From the NCBI RefSeq assembly GCF_022229005.1, contig NZ_JAKKFD010000010.1, positions 1-64,000 on the forward strand: 64,000 nt of DNA, written 5' to 3'. The notes under the pieces were generated by a model that saw only the letters and a list, made by a program, of their open reading frames with translations, searched no databases and was not told the origin of the DNA. The DNA comes from Micromonospora trifolii. GTDB lineage: Bacteria > Actinomycetota > Actinomycetes > Mycobacteriales > Micromonosporaceae. Made by a program: the position numbers and the translations under genes. Of this stretch, positions 27,258 through 36,015 are shown in pieces; positions within the stretch are counted from its first letter, which is position 1; every line of letters starts with the position of its first letter.

Positions 27258-27908
27258 ATGGTGGTGGACGGTCCTGTGGTGCAGGTGCGCGGCGAGGCGT
27301 ACCGGGAGGTGCCGCCCGAGCTGGCCCGTTTCGCGGTCACCGCGACGGCCCGCGACCGGGACCGGGAGGCGACGCTGACCCGGTTGGCCGAGCGGGCCGC
27401 GGCGGTCCGGGTGCTGCTGGACGGCTCCGGGCCGGCGGTGGCGCGGCGGGAGACCGGCGACCTGCGGGTGCGTCCGGAGACCCGGCGCTCGGGTGAGCGG
27501 GTGGTCGCCTGGCACGGCAGCGTCACCACCACCGTCACTGTCACCGACTTCACCGCGCTGGGTGAGCTGATGCTCCGGCTCGCCGACCAGGACCAGGTCG
27601 AGGTGGCCGGCCCGTGGTGGGAGCTTCGTCCGGACAGCCCCGCCCATCGTGCGGCCCGGCACGACGCGATCAGTGACGCGCTGCTGCGGGCCCGGGAGTA
27701 CGCGGAGGCGCTGGGCGCCCGGGTCACCTCGTTGATCGAGCTGGCCGATGCGGGCCCTGCCGACCGGCCGATGTTCGCCCGTGCGGCCTTCGGCGGTGGC
27801 GGTGGCGCGGCCGGTGGTCCGCCGGAGCTCGAGCTGGACCCGCAGCCGCAGACTGTGCAGGCGGCGGTGCAGGCGCGGTTCACCATCAGCGACCCGGTTC
27901 TGGGCTGA
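27258..27908 (+). CDS. SIMPL (DUF541) domain protein
   Basis: 216 residues. The SIMPL fold is recognisable in GEAYREVPPELARFAVTATA at the start and RAREYAEALGARVTSLIELAD later. Most SIMPL proteins are exported, but this one has no signal peptide or membrane span. A Gly-rich loop (FGGGGGAAGGPP) precedes the last strand. Leaderless start; its stop overlaps the next ATG by one base (TGATG). Function unknown. Confidence 0.85.
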   Translation: MVVDGPVVQVRGEAYREVPPELARFAVTATARDRDREATLTRLAERAAAVRVLLDGSGPAVARRETGDLRVRPETRRSGERVVAWHGSVTTTVTVTDFTALGELMLRLADQDQVEVAGPWWELRPDSPAHRAARHDAISDALLRAREYAEALGARVTSLIELADAGPADRPMFARAAFGGGGGAAGGPPELELDPQPQTVQAAVQARFTISDPVLG

Positions 27909-28555
27909 TGCCGCCGGCCAGGGTGCTGTCCGCCGACGAGTTGGTGGCGAGGGCGTTGGTGCTCGCCGAGGCCGGCCCGCGACAACTGCTCGGCATCGCC
28001 GGCGCGCCGGGCGCCGGGAAGTCCACTCTGGCGGAGCGGATCGTCGCCGAGGTCGGGTCGGCCGCCCGCCTGGTGCCGATGGACGGCTTCCACCTGGCGC
28101 AGTCGCAACTGGTTCGCCTGGGGCGCGCCGACCGCAAGGGTGCTGTGGACACCTTCGACGCCAATGGGTACGTCTCGCTGCTGCGCCGGTTGCGCCGGTT
28201 GGAGCCGACGTCGGTCTACGCGCCGGAGTTCCGCCGGGAGTTGGAGGAGCCGGTGGCCGGGGCCATCGAGGTGCCGCCGTCGGTCCGGCTGGTGGTGACC
28301 GAGGGCAACTACCTGCTGCTGCCGGACTTCCCCTGGCAGGAGATCCGACCGCTGCTGCACGAGGCGTGGTTTCTCGACCTGGACGCCGAGGTGCGGCACC
28401 GCCGGCTGACCGCCCGGCACGAGGCGTTCGGTAGGTCTCCGGAGCAGGCGCGGGCGTGGGCGCTGGGCAGCGACGAGTCGAACGCGGCCCTGATCACCCC
28501 CACCGCCGACCGGGCCGACCTGGTGGTCCGCCTGTCGGATCCGCCGACGGTCTAG
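27908..28555 (+). CDS. P-loop nucleoside/nucleotide or sugar kinase
   Basis: 215 residues. Walker A is GAPGAGKST near residue 34, followed by the MDGFHLAQ motif characteristic of the uridine-kinase/pantothenate-kinase-like family that also includes fructose kinases (FrcK-like). Further blocks are FDANGYVSLLRRLR, VVTEGNYLLL and the lid region RHEAFGRSPEQARAW. Substrate uncertain. It is translationally coupled to the SIMPL gene and ends in a CTAG shared with the convergent acetyltransferase gene. Confidence 0.85.
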   Translation: MPPARVLSADELVARALVLAEAGPRQLLGIAGAPGAGKSTLAERIVAEVGSAARLVPMDGFHLAQSQLVRLGRADRKGAVDTFDANGYVSLLRRLRRLEPTSVYAPEFRRELEEPVAGAIEVPPSVRLVVTEGNYLLLPDFPWQEIRPLLHEAWFLDLDAEVRHRRLTARHEAFGRSPEQARAWALGSDESNAALITPTADRADLVVRLSDPPTV

Positions 28556-29157
28556 CCGAGTTCGCGGACCGGCCGGGCCGGGTTGCCGACGGCCACCACG
28601 TTGGCGGGCAGGTCCCGGGTGACCACGGCGCCTGCGCCGACGACGGTGTCCGCGCCGATCGTCACGCCGGCCAGCACGATCGCGCCACCGCCGAGCCACA
28701 CGTTGTCGCCAATAGTGATCGGCTTGGCCGCCTCCCACTTGTCCCGCCGCGGGCCGGGCTCGACCGGATGCGTCGGGGTGAGTAGCTGCACGTTCGGGCC
28801 GACCTGGACGTCCGCGCCGAGGGTGATCCGAGCGACGTCGAGGAAGACAGCGTTGTAGTTGACGAAGCTGCGCGGGCCGATCCGGATCTGCCAGCCGTAG
28901 TCGCAGTAGAACGGTGGGCGGATCCAGGTCTCCTCGCCCAGTTCGCCGAGGAGATCACGCAGGGCCGCGATCCGGGCCTGCGGATCGGCCGCAGGACTGG
29001 TGTTGAAGCGCTCCATCAGCCGGGCGGCCCGGTCCAGATCGGAGATGATCTCGGGATCGTCGGCGATGTATGGCTCACCGGCGAGCATCTTGTCCTTCAT
29101 GGAGGTCACCGCCCGATCATGCCGGCCCGGTTCGCCGGCTCGTGGCGGGTCCGTCAT
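28552..29157 (-). CDS. Sugar O-acetyltransferase (maltose acetyltransferase / LacA family)
   Basis: 201 residues from the ATG at 29157, which has GAAGG seven bases upstream; a second start at 29100 (MKDKMLAGEPYIADD) matches the usual N-terminus. The maltose-acetyltransferase N-terminal motif is followed by left-handed beta-helix hexapeptide repeats (ITLGADVQVGPNVQLLTPTH, ITIGDNVWLGGGAIVLAGVT, IGADTVVGAGAVV). It transfers acetyl from acetyl-CoA to a sugar. Its promoter region contains the palindrome at 29176-29188. Confidence 0.9.
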   Translation of the reverse strand: MTDPPRAGEPGRHDRAVTSMKDKMLAGEPYIADDPEIISDLDRAARLMERFNTSPAADPQARIAALRDLLGELGEETWIRPPFYCDYGWQIRIGPRSFVNYNAVFLDVARITLGADVQVGPNVQLLTPTHPVEPGPRRDKWEAAKPITIGDNVWLGGGAIVLAGVTIGADTVVGAGAVVTRDLPANVVAVGNPARPVRELG

Positions 29158-29175
29158 TTTTTGGCCTTCATTTTA

Positions 29176-29188
29176 CATACCCAGTATG
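29176..29188. promoter_or_regulatory. Palindromic operator candidate CATAC-CCA-GTATG
   Basis: A perfect 5+5 palindrome between the divergent acetyltransferase and subtilisin genes, downstream of a TTGACA (minus strand, 29205-29200). An almost identical 13-mer occurs at 35027-35039. Confidence 0.5.
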
Positions 29189-29245
29189 CAATTCTGGGTT
29201 GTCAATGTGACTCCATCCATCAAGACGCTTGACGAGGAGGATCCG

Positions 29246-32200
29246 TTGCACCAGGGAAGAAGATTGGCCGCTCTCGGCCTCGTGTTCGCGCTGGCGCTCT
29301 CCGCGCCGGCTCCCGCCTCAGCCACGGCCGCCGTGCCCGCCCCACCCGGCGGCACCGGCCAACAGTCCACTCCGGGTGGACCCACCGCCAACCGCTCGAC
29401 CACCGTCACGCTGATCACCGGTGACCGGGTCACCGTCACCGGGTCCGGCGCCTCGGTCCGGCCCGGCGCCGGCCGCGAGGACGTGCAGTTCCTGGTCCAG
29501 CGCGAGCGCGGCCGCCTCACTGTGACGCCGACGGACGCGCTGCCGTTGCTGCGCTCGGGCCGGGTGGACCGGCGGCTCTTCGACGTCACCGGGCTGATCG
29601 AGGCCGGTTACGACGACGTCCACCGCAAGACCCTGCCGCTGCTGGCGTCCTACGGCTCGACGGGTACCGCCAAGCGCGCCTCGACCGCTCTGCCCGGCAC
29701 GCGGCTGACCCGCGACCTGCCGGTGATTCGCGGTGCCGCCCTGAGCAGCGACAAGTCCTCCCTCGGAGCGGTCTGGGAGAAGGTGACCACCGGTGCCGCT
29801 GGGGCCCGGCTCGACGCGGCGGGGGGCGTCGAGCGGATCTGGCTGGACGGCCATCGACGGGTGACCCTCGACCACAGCGTGCCGCAGATCGGCGCGCCGA
29901 CCGCCTGGGCGGCCGGCTTCACCGGTACGGGTGTGTCCGTCGCGGTGCTGGACACCGGCGTCGACGCCACCCACCCGGATCTGGCCGGCAAGGTGGCCGA
30001 GGCGCGCAACTTCACCGAGGTCGCCGACGCTCGGGACACTGTCGGCCACGGCACCCACGTGGCCTCGACCATCGCGGGCAGCGGCGCCGCCTCCGGTGGC
30101 AAGTACCGGGGTGTGGCGCCGGACGCGACGCTGCTGGACGGCAAGGTCTGTGAGGACCAGGGCTGCACCGACTCGGCGATCCTCGCCGGCATGCAGTGGG
30201 CCGCCGTGGAGAAGAAGGCCGCAGTGGTCAACCTGAGCCTCGGCGGCTGGGACACCCCGGAGGTCGACCCGGTCGAGGAGGCCGTGCAGACCCTCACCGC
30301 CCAGACCGGCACCCTGTTCGTCATCGCCGCCGGCAACGACGGCTCGGACGGTTCGGTCGGCTCCCCGGCCTCCGCTGACGCCGCGCTCGCCGTGGGCGCT
30401 GTGGACCGCGACGACGAGCTGGCCGAATTCTCCAGCCGGGGACCGCGAGTCGGCGACGACGCGCTGAAGCCGGACATCACCGCGCCCGGCGTCGACATCG
30501 TCGCCGCGCGGTCCGCCACCGGCGTCATCGGCGATCCGGTGGGGGACCGCTACGTCACGCTCTCCGGCACCTCGATGGCGACCCCGCACGTGGCCGGTTC
30601 GGCCGCGCTGCTGGCCCAGCAGCACCCGGGATGGCGGGCCGACCGGCTCAAGGCCACCCTGATGGCCGCCGCCAAGCCGCACCCGGACCAGACCGCCTAC
30701 CAGCAGGGTGCCGGGCGGGTCGACGTCGCACACGCGATCACCCAGCAGATCACCACCGACCCGGTGAGCGTCTCGTTCGGTCGTACCATCTGGCCGCACA
30801 CTGACGACGCCCCGATCACCCGTACGGTGACCTGGCGCAACGACGGCCCGGCCCCGGTCACGGTGGACCTGAGCATCGAGGGTGCCGGCCCCGGCGGCCG
30901 GGCGCTACCGGCCGGCCTGTTCGTTCTGGGCGCCAGCCAACTCACAGTGCCGGCGGGCGGCACGGCCGCCACTACCGTCACCACTGACACCCGGCTCGGC
31001 GACGCCGACGGTTACTGGACCGGGCGGATCGTGGCCCGTTCCGGTGCGGCGGTCGCTGTCACTCCGCTGGCAGTGAACCGCGAGGTGGAGAGCTACACGC
31101 TGACAGTGGAGCACCTGAACCGCGCCGGCGCGCGCACCGCGGACCACTGGACCAGCCTGGTCGGGCTGGACACCTTTGGCTTCTGGGACGTCGTCAGCTC
31201 CGACGGGGTGGCCACAGTGCGGGTGCCCAAGGGCCACTACGGCCTGACCGGCCTCGTCTTCGAGCCCGGGCCGGAGGATGAGCAGCGCGGGATGTCCCTG
31301 TTGGCGCAGCCCGCACTGACAGTCGATCGGGACACCCGGATCGTCGTGGACGCTCGCCGGGCCAAGCCGGTACGGACGACAGTTCCGGACCGGACCGCCG
31401 TCCCGCAACTGATCGACCTCAGCGCCAACTTCACCGCCGACGACGGCAGCGGGTACGGCGTCGGGCTCTGGGCGGAGACGTTCACCGGCCTGACCAGTGG
31501 TCAGCTCGGCAAGCCGGTCTCCGCCGACAAGTTCGTCGCCACGGTCAGCAGCAACTGGACCACGCCGGACTCGGCCAACAGCCCGTACCTGTACGCGCTG
31601 GCCGAAGCGATCCCGGGCCGAATGCCCACCGGGTTCGTCCGCGACTACGCCCGACGGGACCTGGCCACCGTCGTGCACCAGTTCCGCGGTGGCTACCCGG
31701 GCATGGAAGCCGAGCGGATCGTGCTCCCCGAGTTGGAGTACAACGTCGGCTACTCGGCCGTGATCCTGCCCACCGTCGTGCCCGGTCAGCGGGTCGAGTA
31801 CTACAACACCAAGGGCGTGAAGTGGGAATCCGAGGTCCTCTTCGGAACTGTGGACGAGGAAGGGTGGTTGATCCCGCACGCGGCGCTCTTCTCCGTCCCC
31901 ACCGCGTACCGGGCCGGGCGGACGGTCCAGGAGATCTGGAACCAGGCTCCGTACGCACCGTCCTTCCCGAACCCGCGCTGGCCGCAGCAGAGCGTCTCCC
32001 GGGTCGGCGACACCATCCTGGTCGACGTGCCGATGTTCAGCGACGCGGCCGGGCACCCGGGAGCCTCGCTGAGCGACAGTGAGCACACCAAGCTCTGGCG
32101 CAACGGCAAGCTGGTCGGCGAGAGCGAGTACGCCGGCTACGGGGAGTTCGCAGTGCCACCGGGTGCGGCGGACTACCGGCTCGTCGCGTCTTCGAAGCGC

Positions 32201-32605
32201 AGCTTCACCGACCTGAGCACCGAGGTGGAGTCCAGCTGGACCTTCCGATCGAGGCACGTCGCCGGTGAGACGCCGGCCCGACTGCCGCTCTCGGCGGTGC
32301 GCTTCGCGCCGCCGCTACGGGTCGACAACAGCGCTCCGGCCGGTCAGGGCTTCGTCGTACCGGTGCAGGTGCAGCGGCAGCCCGGCTCTCCGGCCACCCG
32401 GGTGGAGAAGCTCACCGTCGACGTCTCGTACGACGGCGGGAAGACCTGGGGCAAGGCGAAGCTGGTCCGCACCTCGGCCGACGGTTGGTCGGCAGTGTTG
32501 CGGCATCCGGCCGGTGCCGGCCACGTGTCGCTGCGGGCCACCGCCCGGGACACTGCCGGCAACACGGTGACCCAACGGATCATCCAGGCGTACCGGTTGC
32601 GCTGA
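29246..32605 (+). CDS. Secreted S8 (subtilisin-like) serine peptidase
   Basis: 1119 residues from a TTG at 29246, chosen because GAGGAGG lies five bases upstream and the first 27 residues then form a clean signal peptide (MHQGRRLAALGLVFALALSA, cleavage near ASA-TA). The catalytic triad is visible at D236 (VLDTGVD), H268 (GHGTHVAS) and S443 (GTSMATPHVAG), with the oxyanion Asn in AAGNDGS. A propeptide-like region precedes the catalytic domain. About 600 residues of beta-sandwich-type sequence follow, ending in an Ig-like domain (VDVSYDGGKTWGKAKLV). Likely an extracellular protease. A perfect terminator follows. Confidence 0.92.
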   Translation: MHQGRRLAALGLVFALALSAPAPASATAAVPAPPGGTGQQSTPGGPTANRSTTVTLITGDRVTVTGSGASVRPGAGREDVQFLVQRERGRLTVTPTDALPLLRSGRVDRRLFDVTGLIEAGYDDVHRKTLPLLASYGSTGTAKRASTALPGTRLTRDLPVIRGAALSSDKSSLGAVWEKVTTGAAGARLDAAGGVERIWLDGHRRVTLDHSVPQIGAPTAWAAGFTGTGVSVAVLDTGVDATHPDLAGKVAEARNFTEVADARDTVGHGTHVASTIAGSGAASGGKYRGVAPDATLLDGKVCEDQGCTDSAILAGMQWAAVEKKAAVVNLSLGGWDTPEVDPVEEAVQTLTAQTGTLFVIAAGNDGSDGSVGSPASADAALAVGAVDRDDELAEFSSRGPRVGDDALKPDITAPGVDIVAARSATGVIGDPVGDRYVTLSGTSMATPHVAGSAALLAQQHPGWRADRLKATLMAAAKPHPDQTAYQQGAGRVDVAHAITQQITTDPVSVSFGRTIWPHTDDAPITRTVTWRNDGPAPVTVDLSIEGAGPGGRALPAGLFVLGASQLTVPAGGTAATTVTTDTRLGDADGYWTGRIVARSGAAVAVTPLAVNREVESYTLTVEHLNRAGARTADHWTSLVGLDTFGFWDVVSSDGVATVRVPKGHYGLTGLVFEPGPEDEQRGMSLLAQPALTVDRDTRIVVDARRAKPVRTTVPDRTAVPQLIDLSANFTADDGSGYGVGLWAETFTGLTSGQLGKPVSADKFVATVSSNWTTPDSANSPYLYALAEAIPGRMPTGFVRDYARRDLATVVHQFRGGYPGMEAERIVLPELEYNVGYSAVILPTVVPGQRVEYYNTKGVKWESEVLFGTVDEEGWLIPHAALFSVPTAYRAGRTVQEIWNQAPYAPSFPNPRWPQQSVSRVGDTILVDVPMFSDAAGHPGASLSDSEHTKLWRNGKLVGESEYAGYGEFAVPPGAADYRLVASSKRSFTDLSTEVESSWTFRSRHVAGETPARLPLSAVRFAPPLRVDNSAPAGQGFVVPVQVQRQPGSPATRVEKLTVDVSYDGGKTWGKAKLVRTSADGWSAVLRHPAGAGHVSLRATARDTAGNTVTQRIIQAYRLR

Positions 32606-32612
32606 GGCGTAC

Positions 32613-32653
32613 CCCGTCCGGGTCCGCGGCCGAGCGCCGCGGACCCGGACGGG
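32613..32653. terminator. Bidirectional hairpin terminator
   Basis: Perfect 18-base stem (CCCGTCCGGGTCCGCGGC) with a five-base loop. It sits between the convergent subtilisin and dapD genes, eight and five bases from their stops. Confidence 0.85.
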
Positions 32654-32657
32654 TCCG

Positions 32658-33617
32658 TCAGTCGTTGGCGTGCAGGGCGGCGTTCAGCTCGATGCCCCGG
32701 CCGGTGCGCGGCCGGGCCTCCAGCCCACCGGTGACCGAGTTGCGCCAGAACAGCAGGCCGTCGACGCCGGACAGCTCCCGGGCCTTGACCACCCGGCCGT
32801 CGGGGAGCGTGATCTTCGACGCGGCGGTGATGTAGCAGCCGGCCTCGACCACGCAGTCGTCGCCGAGTGAGATTCCGACACCGGCGTTCGCGCCGACCAG
32901 GCTCCGCTCGCCGATGCTGATCTTGTCGGTGCCGCCGCCGGAGAGGGTGCCCATGATGGAGGCTCCGCCGCCGATGTCGGAGCCGTCGCCGACCAGCACG
33001 CCCTGCACGATCCGCCCCTCGACCATCGAGGTGCCGACGGTGCCGGCGTTGAAGTTCACGAAGCCCTCATGCATCACAGTGGTGCCGGCGGCCAGGTGCG
33101 CGCCGAGGCGGACCCGGTCGGCGTCGGCGATCCGCACACCGGAGGGCACCACGTAGTCGGTCATCCGGGGGAACTTGTCGACCCCGTACACCGCCAGGTG
33201 CCGACCGGCGGCCCGCTCGATCACCCGCAGCTCGTCCACCCGCTCCGGGGGGCACGGCCCGGCGGACGTCCACGCCACGTTGGCCAGCTTGCCGAAGATG
33301 CCGTCCAGGTTGAGCTGGTTGGGTCGCACCAGGCGGTGCGAGAGCAGGTGCAACCGGAGGTACGCGTCGGACGCGTCCTTGATCGGGTCGTCCAGCGAGC
33401 CGATCACGGTGACCACCTGCACGGTACGCAGACCGGGCAGGGGCCGGTCACCGAGCGCGGCCGGCGGCAGGTCGAGCACGTCCGCCTTGTCCTCGCCGGC
33501 GACCAGCGGCAGCTCGCCCAGGCCCAGCTTGCCGGTCGGGTACCAGGTATCGAGCACCTGCTCGTCGGCGGTGACCGTGGCCAGGCCGATGCCCCAGGCA
33601 GAATCTGCGGACGTCAC
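32658..33617 (-). CDS. dapD: Tetrahydrodipicolinate N-succinyltransferase
   Basis: 319 residues; adds succinyl from succinyl-CoA to tetrahydrodipicolinate in lysine/diaminopimelate synthesis. The actinobacterial DapD layout is seen: an N-terminal domain ([20 protein letters not shown]), then a left-handed beta-helix ([52 protein letters not shown]). GTG start with GAGAGGTG upstream. Divergent from dapE across 78 bases that include a fragment of the linker repeat. Confidence 0.96.
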   Translation of the reverse strand: MTSADSAWGIGLATVTADEQVLDTWYPTGKLGLGELPLVAGEDKADVLDLPPAALGDRPLPGLRTVQVVTVIGSLDDPIKDASDAYLRLHLLSHRLVRPNQLNLDGIFGKLANVAWTSAGPCPPERVDELRVIERAAGRHLAVYGVDKFPRMTDYVVPSGVRIADADRVRLGAHLAAGTTVMHEGFVNFNAGTVGTSMVEGRIVQGVLVGDGSDIGGGASIMGTLSGGGTDKISIGERSLVGANAGVGISLGDDCVVEAGCYITAASKITLPDGRVVKARELSGVDGLLFWRNSVTGGLEARPRTGRGIELNAALHAND

Positions 33618-33639
33618 TGTTACACCTCTCGGTCACGGC

Positions 33640-33672
33640 CGGGCTGACCTCGGCTCGCTCCTCGCGCTGACA
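33640..33672 (-). repeat. Partial linker-repeat copy between dapD and dapE
   Basis: On the minus strand it reads GCGCGAGGAGCGAGCCGAGG, matching the first half of the 60-bp unit at 173-292. Here it sits in a divergent promoter rather than between co-directional genes. Confidence 0.5.
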
Positions 33673-33682
33673 GACCTGAAGG

Positions 33683-33688
33683 TACCGT
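33683..33688 (+). promoter_or_regulatory. -10 element of leaderless dapE
   Basis: TACCGT, seven bases before the ATG at 33696; no ribosome binding site. Confidence 0.55.
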
Positions 33689-33695
33689 GCGAACC

Positions 33696-34769
33696 ATGGA
33701 GAACCCGCTGACCCCCGAGGTCCTCGCCGATCCGGTGCAGCTGACCCGCGCTCTGGTCGACATAGAGTCCGTGTCCCTCAACGAGAAGGCGATCGCCGAC
33801 TGTGTCGAAGAGGTGCTGCGGGGCGTACCGCACCTGACCACCCACCGGCACGGCAACACGGTGATGGCGCGCACCGACCTCGGTCGGTCGCAGCGTGTCG
33901 TGCTGGCCGGGCACCTCGACACGGTGCCGTTGAACAACAACTTCCCCTCGACAATGCGCGGCGACCTGATGTACGGCTGCGGCACCTCCGACATGAAGTC
34001 CGGCACCGCGTACGCGCTGCACCTGGCGGTGACGCTGCCCGAGCCGCGCTACGACGTGACGTACTTCTTCTACGAGGCCGAGGAGATCGAGTCCCGGTAC
34101 AACGGGCTCAACCTCGTCGCCCAGGCGTTCCCGGAGTGGTTGCAGGCGGACTTCGCGGTGCTGCTGGAGCCGACGTACGGCATCGTCGAGGCGGGCTGCC
34201 AGGGCACCATGCGCTCGGTGGTCACCACGACCGGCGTACGCGCCCACTCGGCGCGCTCCTGGCACGGGGTGAACGCCATCCACGCCGCCGGCGAGGTGCT
34301 GCGACGCCTCCAGACGTACGAGGCGCGTCGGGTCACCATCGACGGCTGCGACTACCGCGAGGGCATGAACGCGGTGCGGATCAACGGTGGGGTGGCCGGC
34401 AACGTGGTCCCCGACCTCTGTGAGGTCGAGGTCAACTACCGGTTCGCTCCGGACCGCACCCCGGCCGAGGCGGAGGCGCACCTGCGCGAGGTGTTCGCCG
34501 GCTTCGAGGTGACAGTCACCGACACTGCTGCCGGTGCCGCGCCCGGGCTCGACGCGGCCCCCGCGAAGGAGTTCCTGGCGGCGGTCGGCGCCGCGCCGAT
34601 CGGCAAGCTGGGTTGGACGGACGTGGCCCGGTTCGCGGCGATGGGCATCCCCGCGCTGAACTTCGGCCCGGGGGACCCGAACCTCGCCCACCACCCGGAC
34701 GAGCACGTCGAGATCAGCAAGATCCGCGACGGCGCGGCAACCCTGCACCGTTGGCTGGCCCCGGCCTGA
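33696..34769 (+). CDS. dapE: Succinyl-diaminopimelate desuccinylase
   Basis: 357 residues, M20 metallopeptidase family; releases LL-diaminopimelate from its succinyl form. Metal and catalytic residues are in AGHLDTVP, CGTSDMKSG, FYEAEEIE and the C-terminal HHPDEHVE. The dimerisation domain starts at VTTTGVRAHSARSWHGVNAI. Leaderless start. With dapC and dapD this window holds three of the four succinylase-branch enzymes. Confidence 0.95.
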   Translation: MENPLTPEVLADPVQLTRALVDIESVSLNEKAIADCVEEVLRGVPHLTTHRHGNTVMARTDLGRSQRVVLAGHLDTVPLNNNFPSTMRGDLMYGCGTSDMKSGTAYALHLAVTLPEPRYDVTYFFYEAEEIESRYNGLNLVAQAFPEWLQADFAVLLEPTYGIVEAGCQGTMRSVVTTTGVRAHSARSWHGVNAIHAAGEVLRRLQTYEARRVTIDGCDYREGMNAVRINGGVAGNVVPDLCEVEVNYRFAPDRTPAEAEAHLREVFAGFEVTVTDTAAGAAPGLDAAPAKEFLAAVGAAPIGKLGWTDVARFAAMGIPALNFGPGDPNLAHHPDEHVEISKIRDGAATLHRWLAPA

Positions 34770-34810
34770 CCCCGGCCTGCCTGCCCCGGTTCGCGTCCCG
34801 TCGCCCCGGT

Positions 34811-34865
34811 GATCAAGAGGTTTGCGTCAGCCTGGCCCGTTGTCGGCGACGCAAACCTCTTGATC
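34811..34865. repeat. GATC-capped intergenic inverted repeat, element 5 (perfect 18-bp arms)
   Basis: GATCAAGAGGTTTGCGTC is followed by a 19-base spacer and its exact complement. It lies after dapE and overlaps the end of the small minus-strand gene at 34827-34994. It could terminate transcription from both sides. Confidence 0.8.
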
Positions 34866-34994
34866 GGTCCCGGAGGGGATGGGGGAGGTTGGGGTCGGGT
34901 TCTGCTGGCGGGTGCGGCGGCGTTCGGCCACCACGTCTCGGATCCGTCGCTGCATCTGGCGACGGATCCGGATCATCTCGTTGTTGCTGATCAC
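34827..34994 (-). CDS. Small basic hypothetical protein
   Basis: 55 residues from a GTG with GGGGAGGAG eight bases upstream. The N-terminal half is a basic helix (NNEMIRIRRQMQRRIRDVVA, then ERRRTRQQ); the tail is formed by the inverted-repeat element 5. TACTAT upstream (35048-35043) and the palindrome at 35027-35039 look like a regulated promoter. The good ribosome binding site and helix support it, but no family is recognised. Confidence 0.55.
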   Translation of the reverse strand: MISNNEMIRIRRQMQRRIRDVVAERRRTRQQNPTPTSPIPSGTDQEVCVADNGPG

Positions 34995-35026
34995 GCTGTC
35001 TCCTCCCCCGAAGGCGCGCGCCGGGG

Positions 35027-35039
35027 CATACCCGGTATG
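35027..35039. promoter_or_regulatory. Palindromic operator candidate CATACC-C-GGTATG
   Basis: A perfect 6+6 palindrome just after a TACTAT -10 box on the minus strand, upstream of the small basic protein. It differs by one base from the 13-mer at 29176-29188. Confidence 0.5.
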
Positions 35040-35136
35040 TGAATAGTAAGACGTACGGGAGCGCCGAATAGTTGCCCATGATCCCGAACAATTTCTCGGC
35101 GTCCCCGCCCCGCGCACCCGGCCGGTGCTGCTCCAC

Positions 35137-35142
35137 TACGGT
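35137..35142 (+). promoter_or_regulatory. -10 element of leaderless LOG gene
   Basis: TACGGT, six bases before the ATG at 35149. Confidence 0.5.
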
Positions 35143-35148
35143 TGCCCC

Positions 35149-36015
35149 ATGAGCCAGAGCAACGGGCGGGAGGCCGGTCGCGGTCCGGGACAGGAGCGGC
35201 ATCGCGGAGCGGTCACCCTGCGCAGGGGGGCGATCCCGAGCAGCACCGCCGATCAGCGACTGCTGGATTCACGGGGCCGGGGCGACTGGAAGACCAAGGA
35301 CGCCTGGCGTGCGCTGCGCATCCTGGCCGAGTTCGTCGAGGGTTTCGACACCCTCGCCGACGTGCCGTCCGCGGTCAGCGTCTTCGGCTCCGCGCGCAGC
35401 GCGCCGGACAGCGCCGAGTGCCAGTTGGCCGAGCAGGTGGGCGGCGCGCTGGCCCGCGCCGGCTACGCGGTGATCACCGGAGGCGGACCCGGCGTGATGG
35501 AGGCCGCCAACCGGGGCGCCAGCGAGGCCGGTGGGCTCTCCGTGGGGCTCGGCATCGAGCTTCCGTTCGAGCAGGGCATCAACGACTGGGTCGACCTGGC
35601 CATCGACTTCCGCTACTTCTTCGCCCGCAAGACGATGTTCGTCAAGTACGCCCAGGCGTTCGTCGTGCTGCCCGGCGGGTTCGGCACCATGGACGAGTTG
35701 TTCGAGGCGCTCACCCTGGTGCAGACCGGCAAGGTCACCCGGTTCCCGGTGGTGCTCATGGGTGTCGCCTACTGGCAGGGCCTACTCGACTGGCTGCGTG
35801 ACACGATGGCCGCCACCGGCAAGATCGGGCCGGTCGACCTGGACCTGATCTGCCTCACCGACGACGTCAACGAGGCGGTCCGCTACATCGTCGCCTCGGA
35901 GGCCGCGCTCTCCGCCGAGCAGGAGGCGGTCCGCGAGGAGGCTGTCGCCCGCACCGGCGCGGACCAGCAGACCGCCGCCGAGCAGGCCGCCGAGCAGCCC
36001 CGGGACCACGACTGA
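35149..36015 (+). CDS. LOG family protein (TIGR00730), larger paralogue
   Basis: 288 residues. The lysine-decarboxylase-like Rossmann fold carries GGGPGVMEAANRGA and PGGFGTMDE, the nucleotide-binding and catalytic motifs of cytokinin riboside 5'-monophosphate phosphoribohydrolases. An 85-residue N-terminal extension and a Glu/Ala-rich C-terminal tail flank the domain. Likely hydrolyses a nucleoside monophosphate; the in vivo substrate is unknown. It overlaps the next LOG gene by one base (TGATG). A dapE-LOG order is also seen in mycobacteria. Confidence 0.88.
   Translation: MSQSNGREAGRGPGQERHRGAVTLRRGAIPSSTADQRLLDSRGRGDWKTKDAWRALRILAEFVEGFDTLADVPSAVSVFGSARSAPDSAECQLAEQVGGALARAGYAVITGGGPGVMEAANRGASEAGGLSVGLGIELPFEQGINDWVDLAIDFRYFFARKTMFVKYAQAFVVLPGGFGTMDELFEALTLVQTGKVTRFPVVLMGVAYWQGLLDWLRDTMAATGKIGPVDLDLICLTDDVNEAVRYIVASEAALSAEQEAVREEAVARTGADQQTAAEQAAEQPRDHD

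Noticed and set aside
29100..29245. Subtilisin gene starting at upstream ATG or GTG codons
   Set aside because: Upstream starts place an extra segment before the signal peptide; the TTG at 29246 has an ideal ribosome binding site and an immediate signal sequence.
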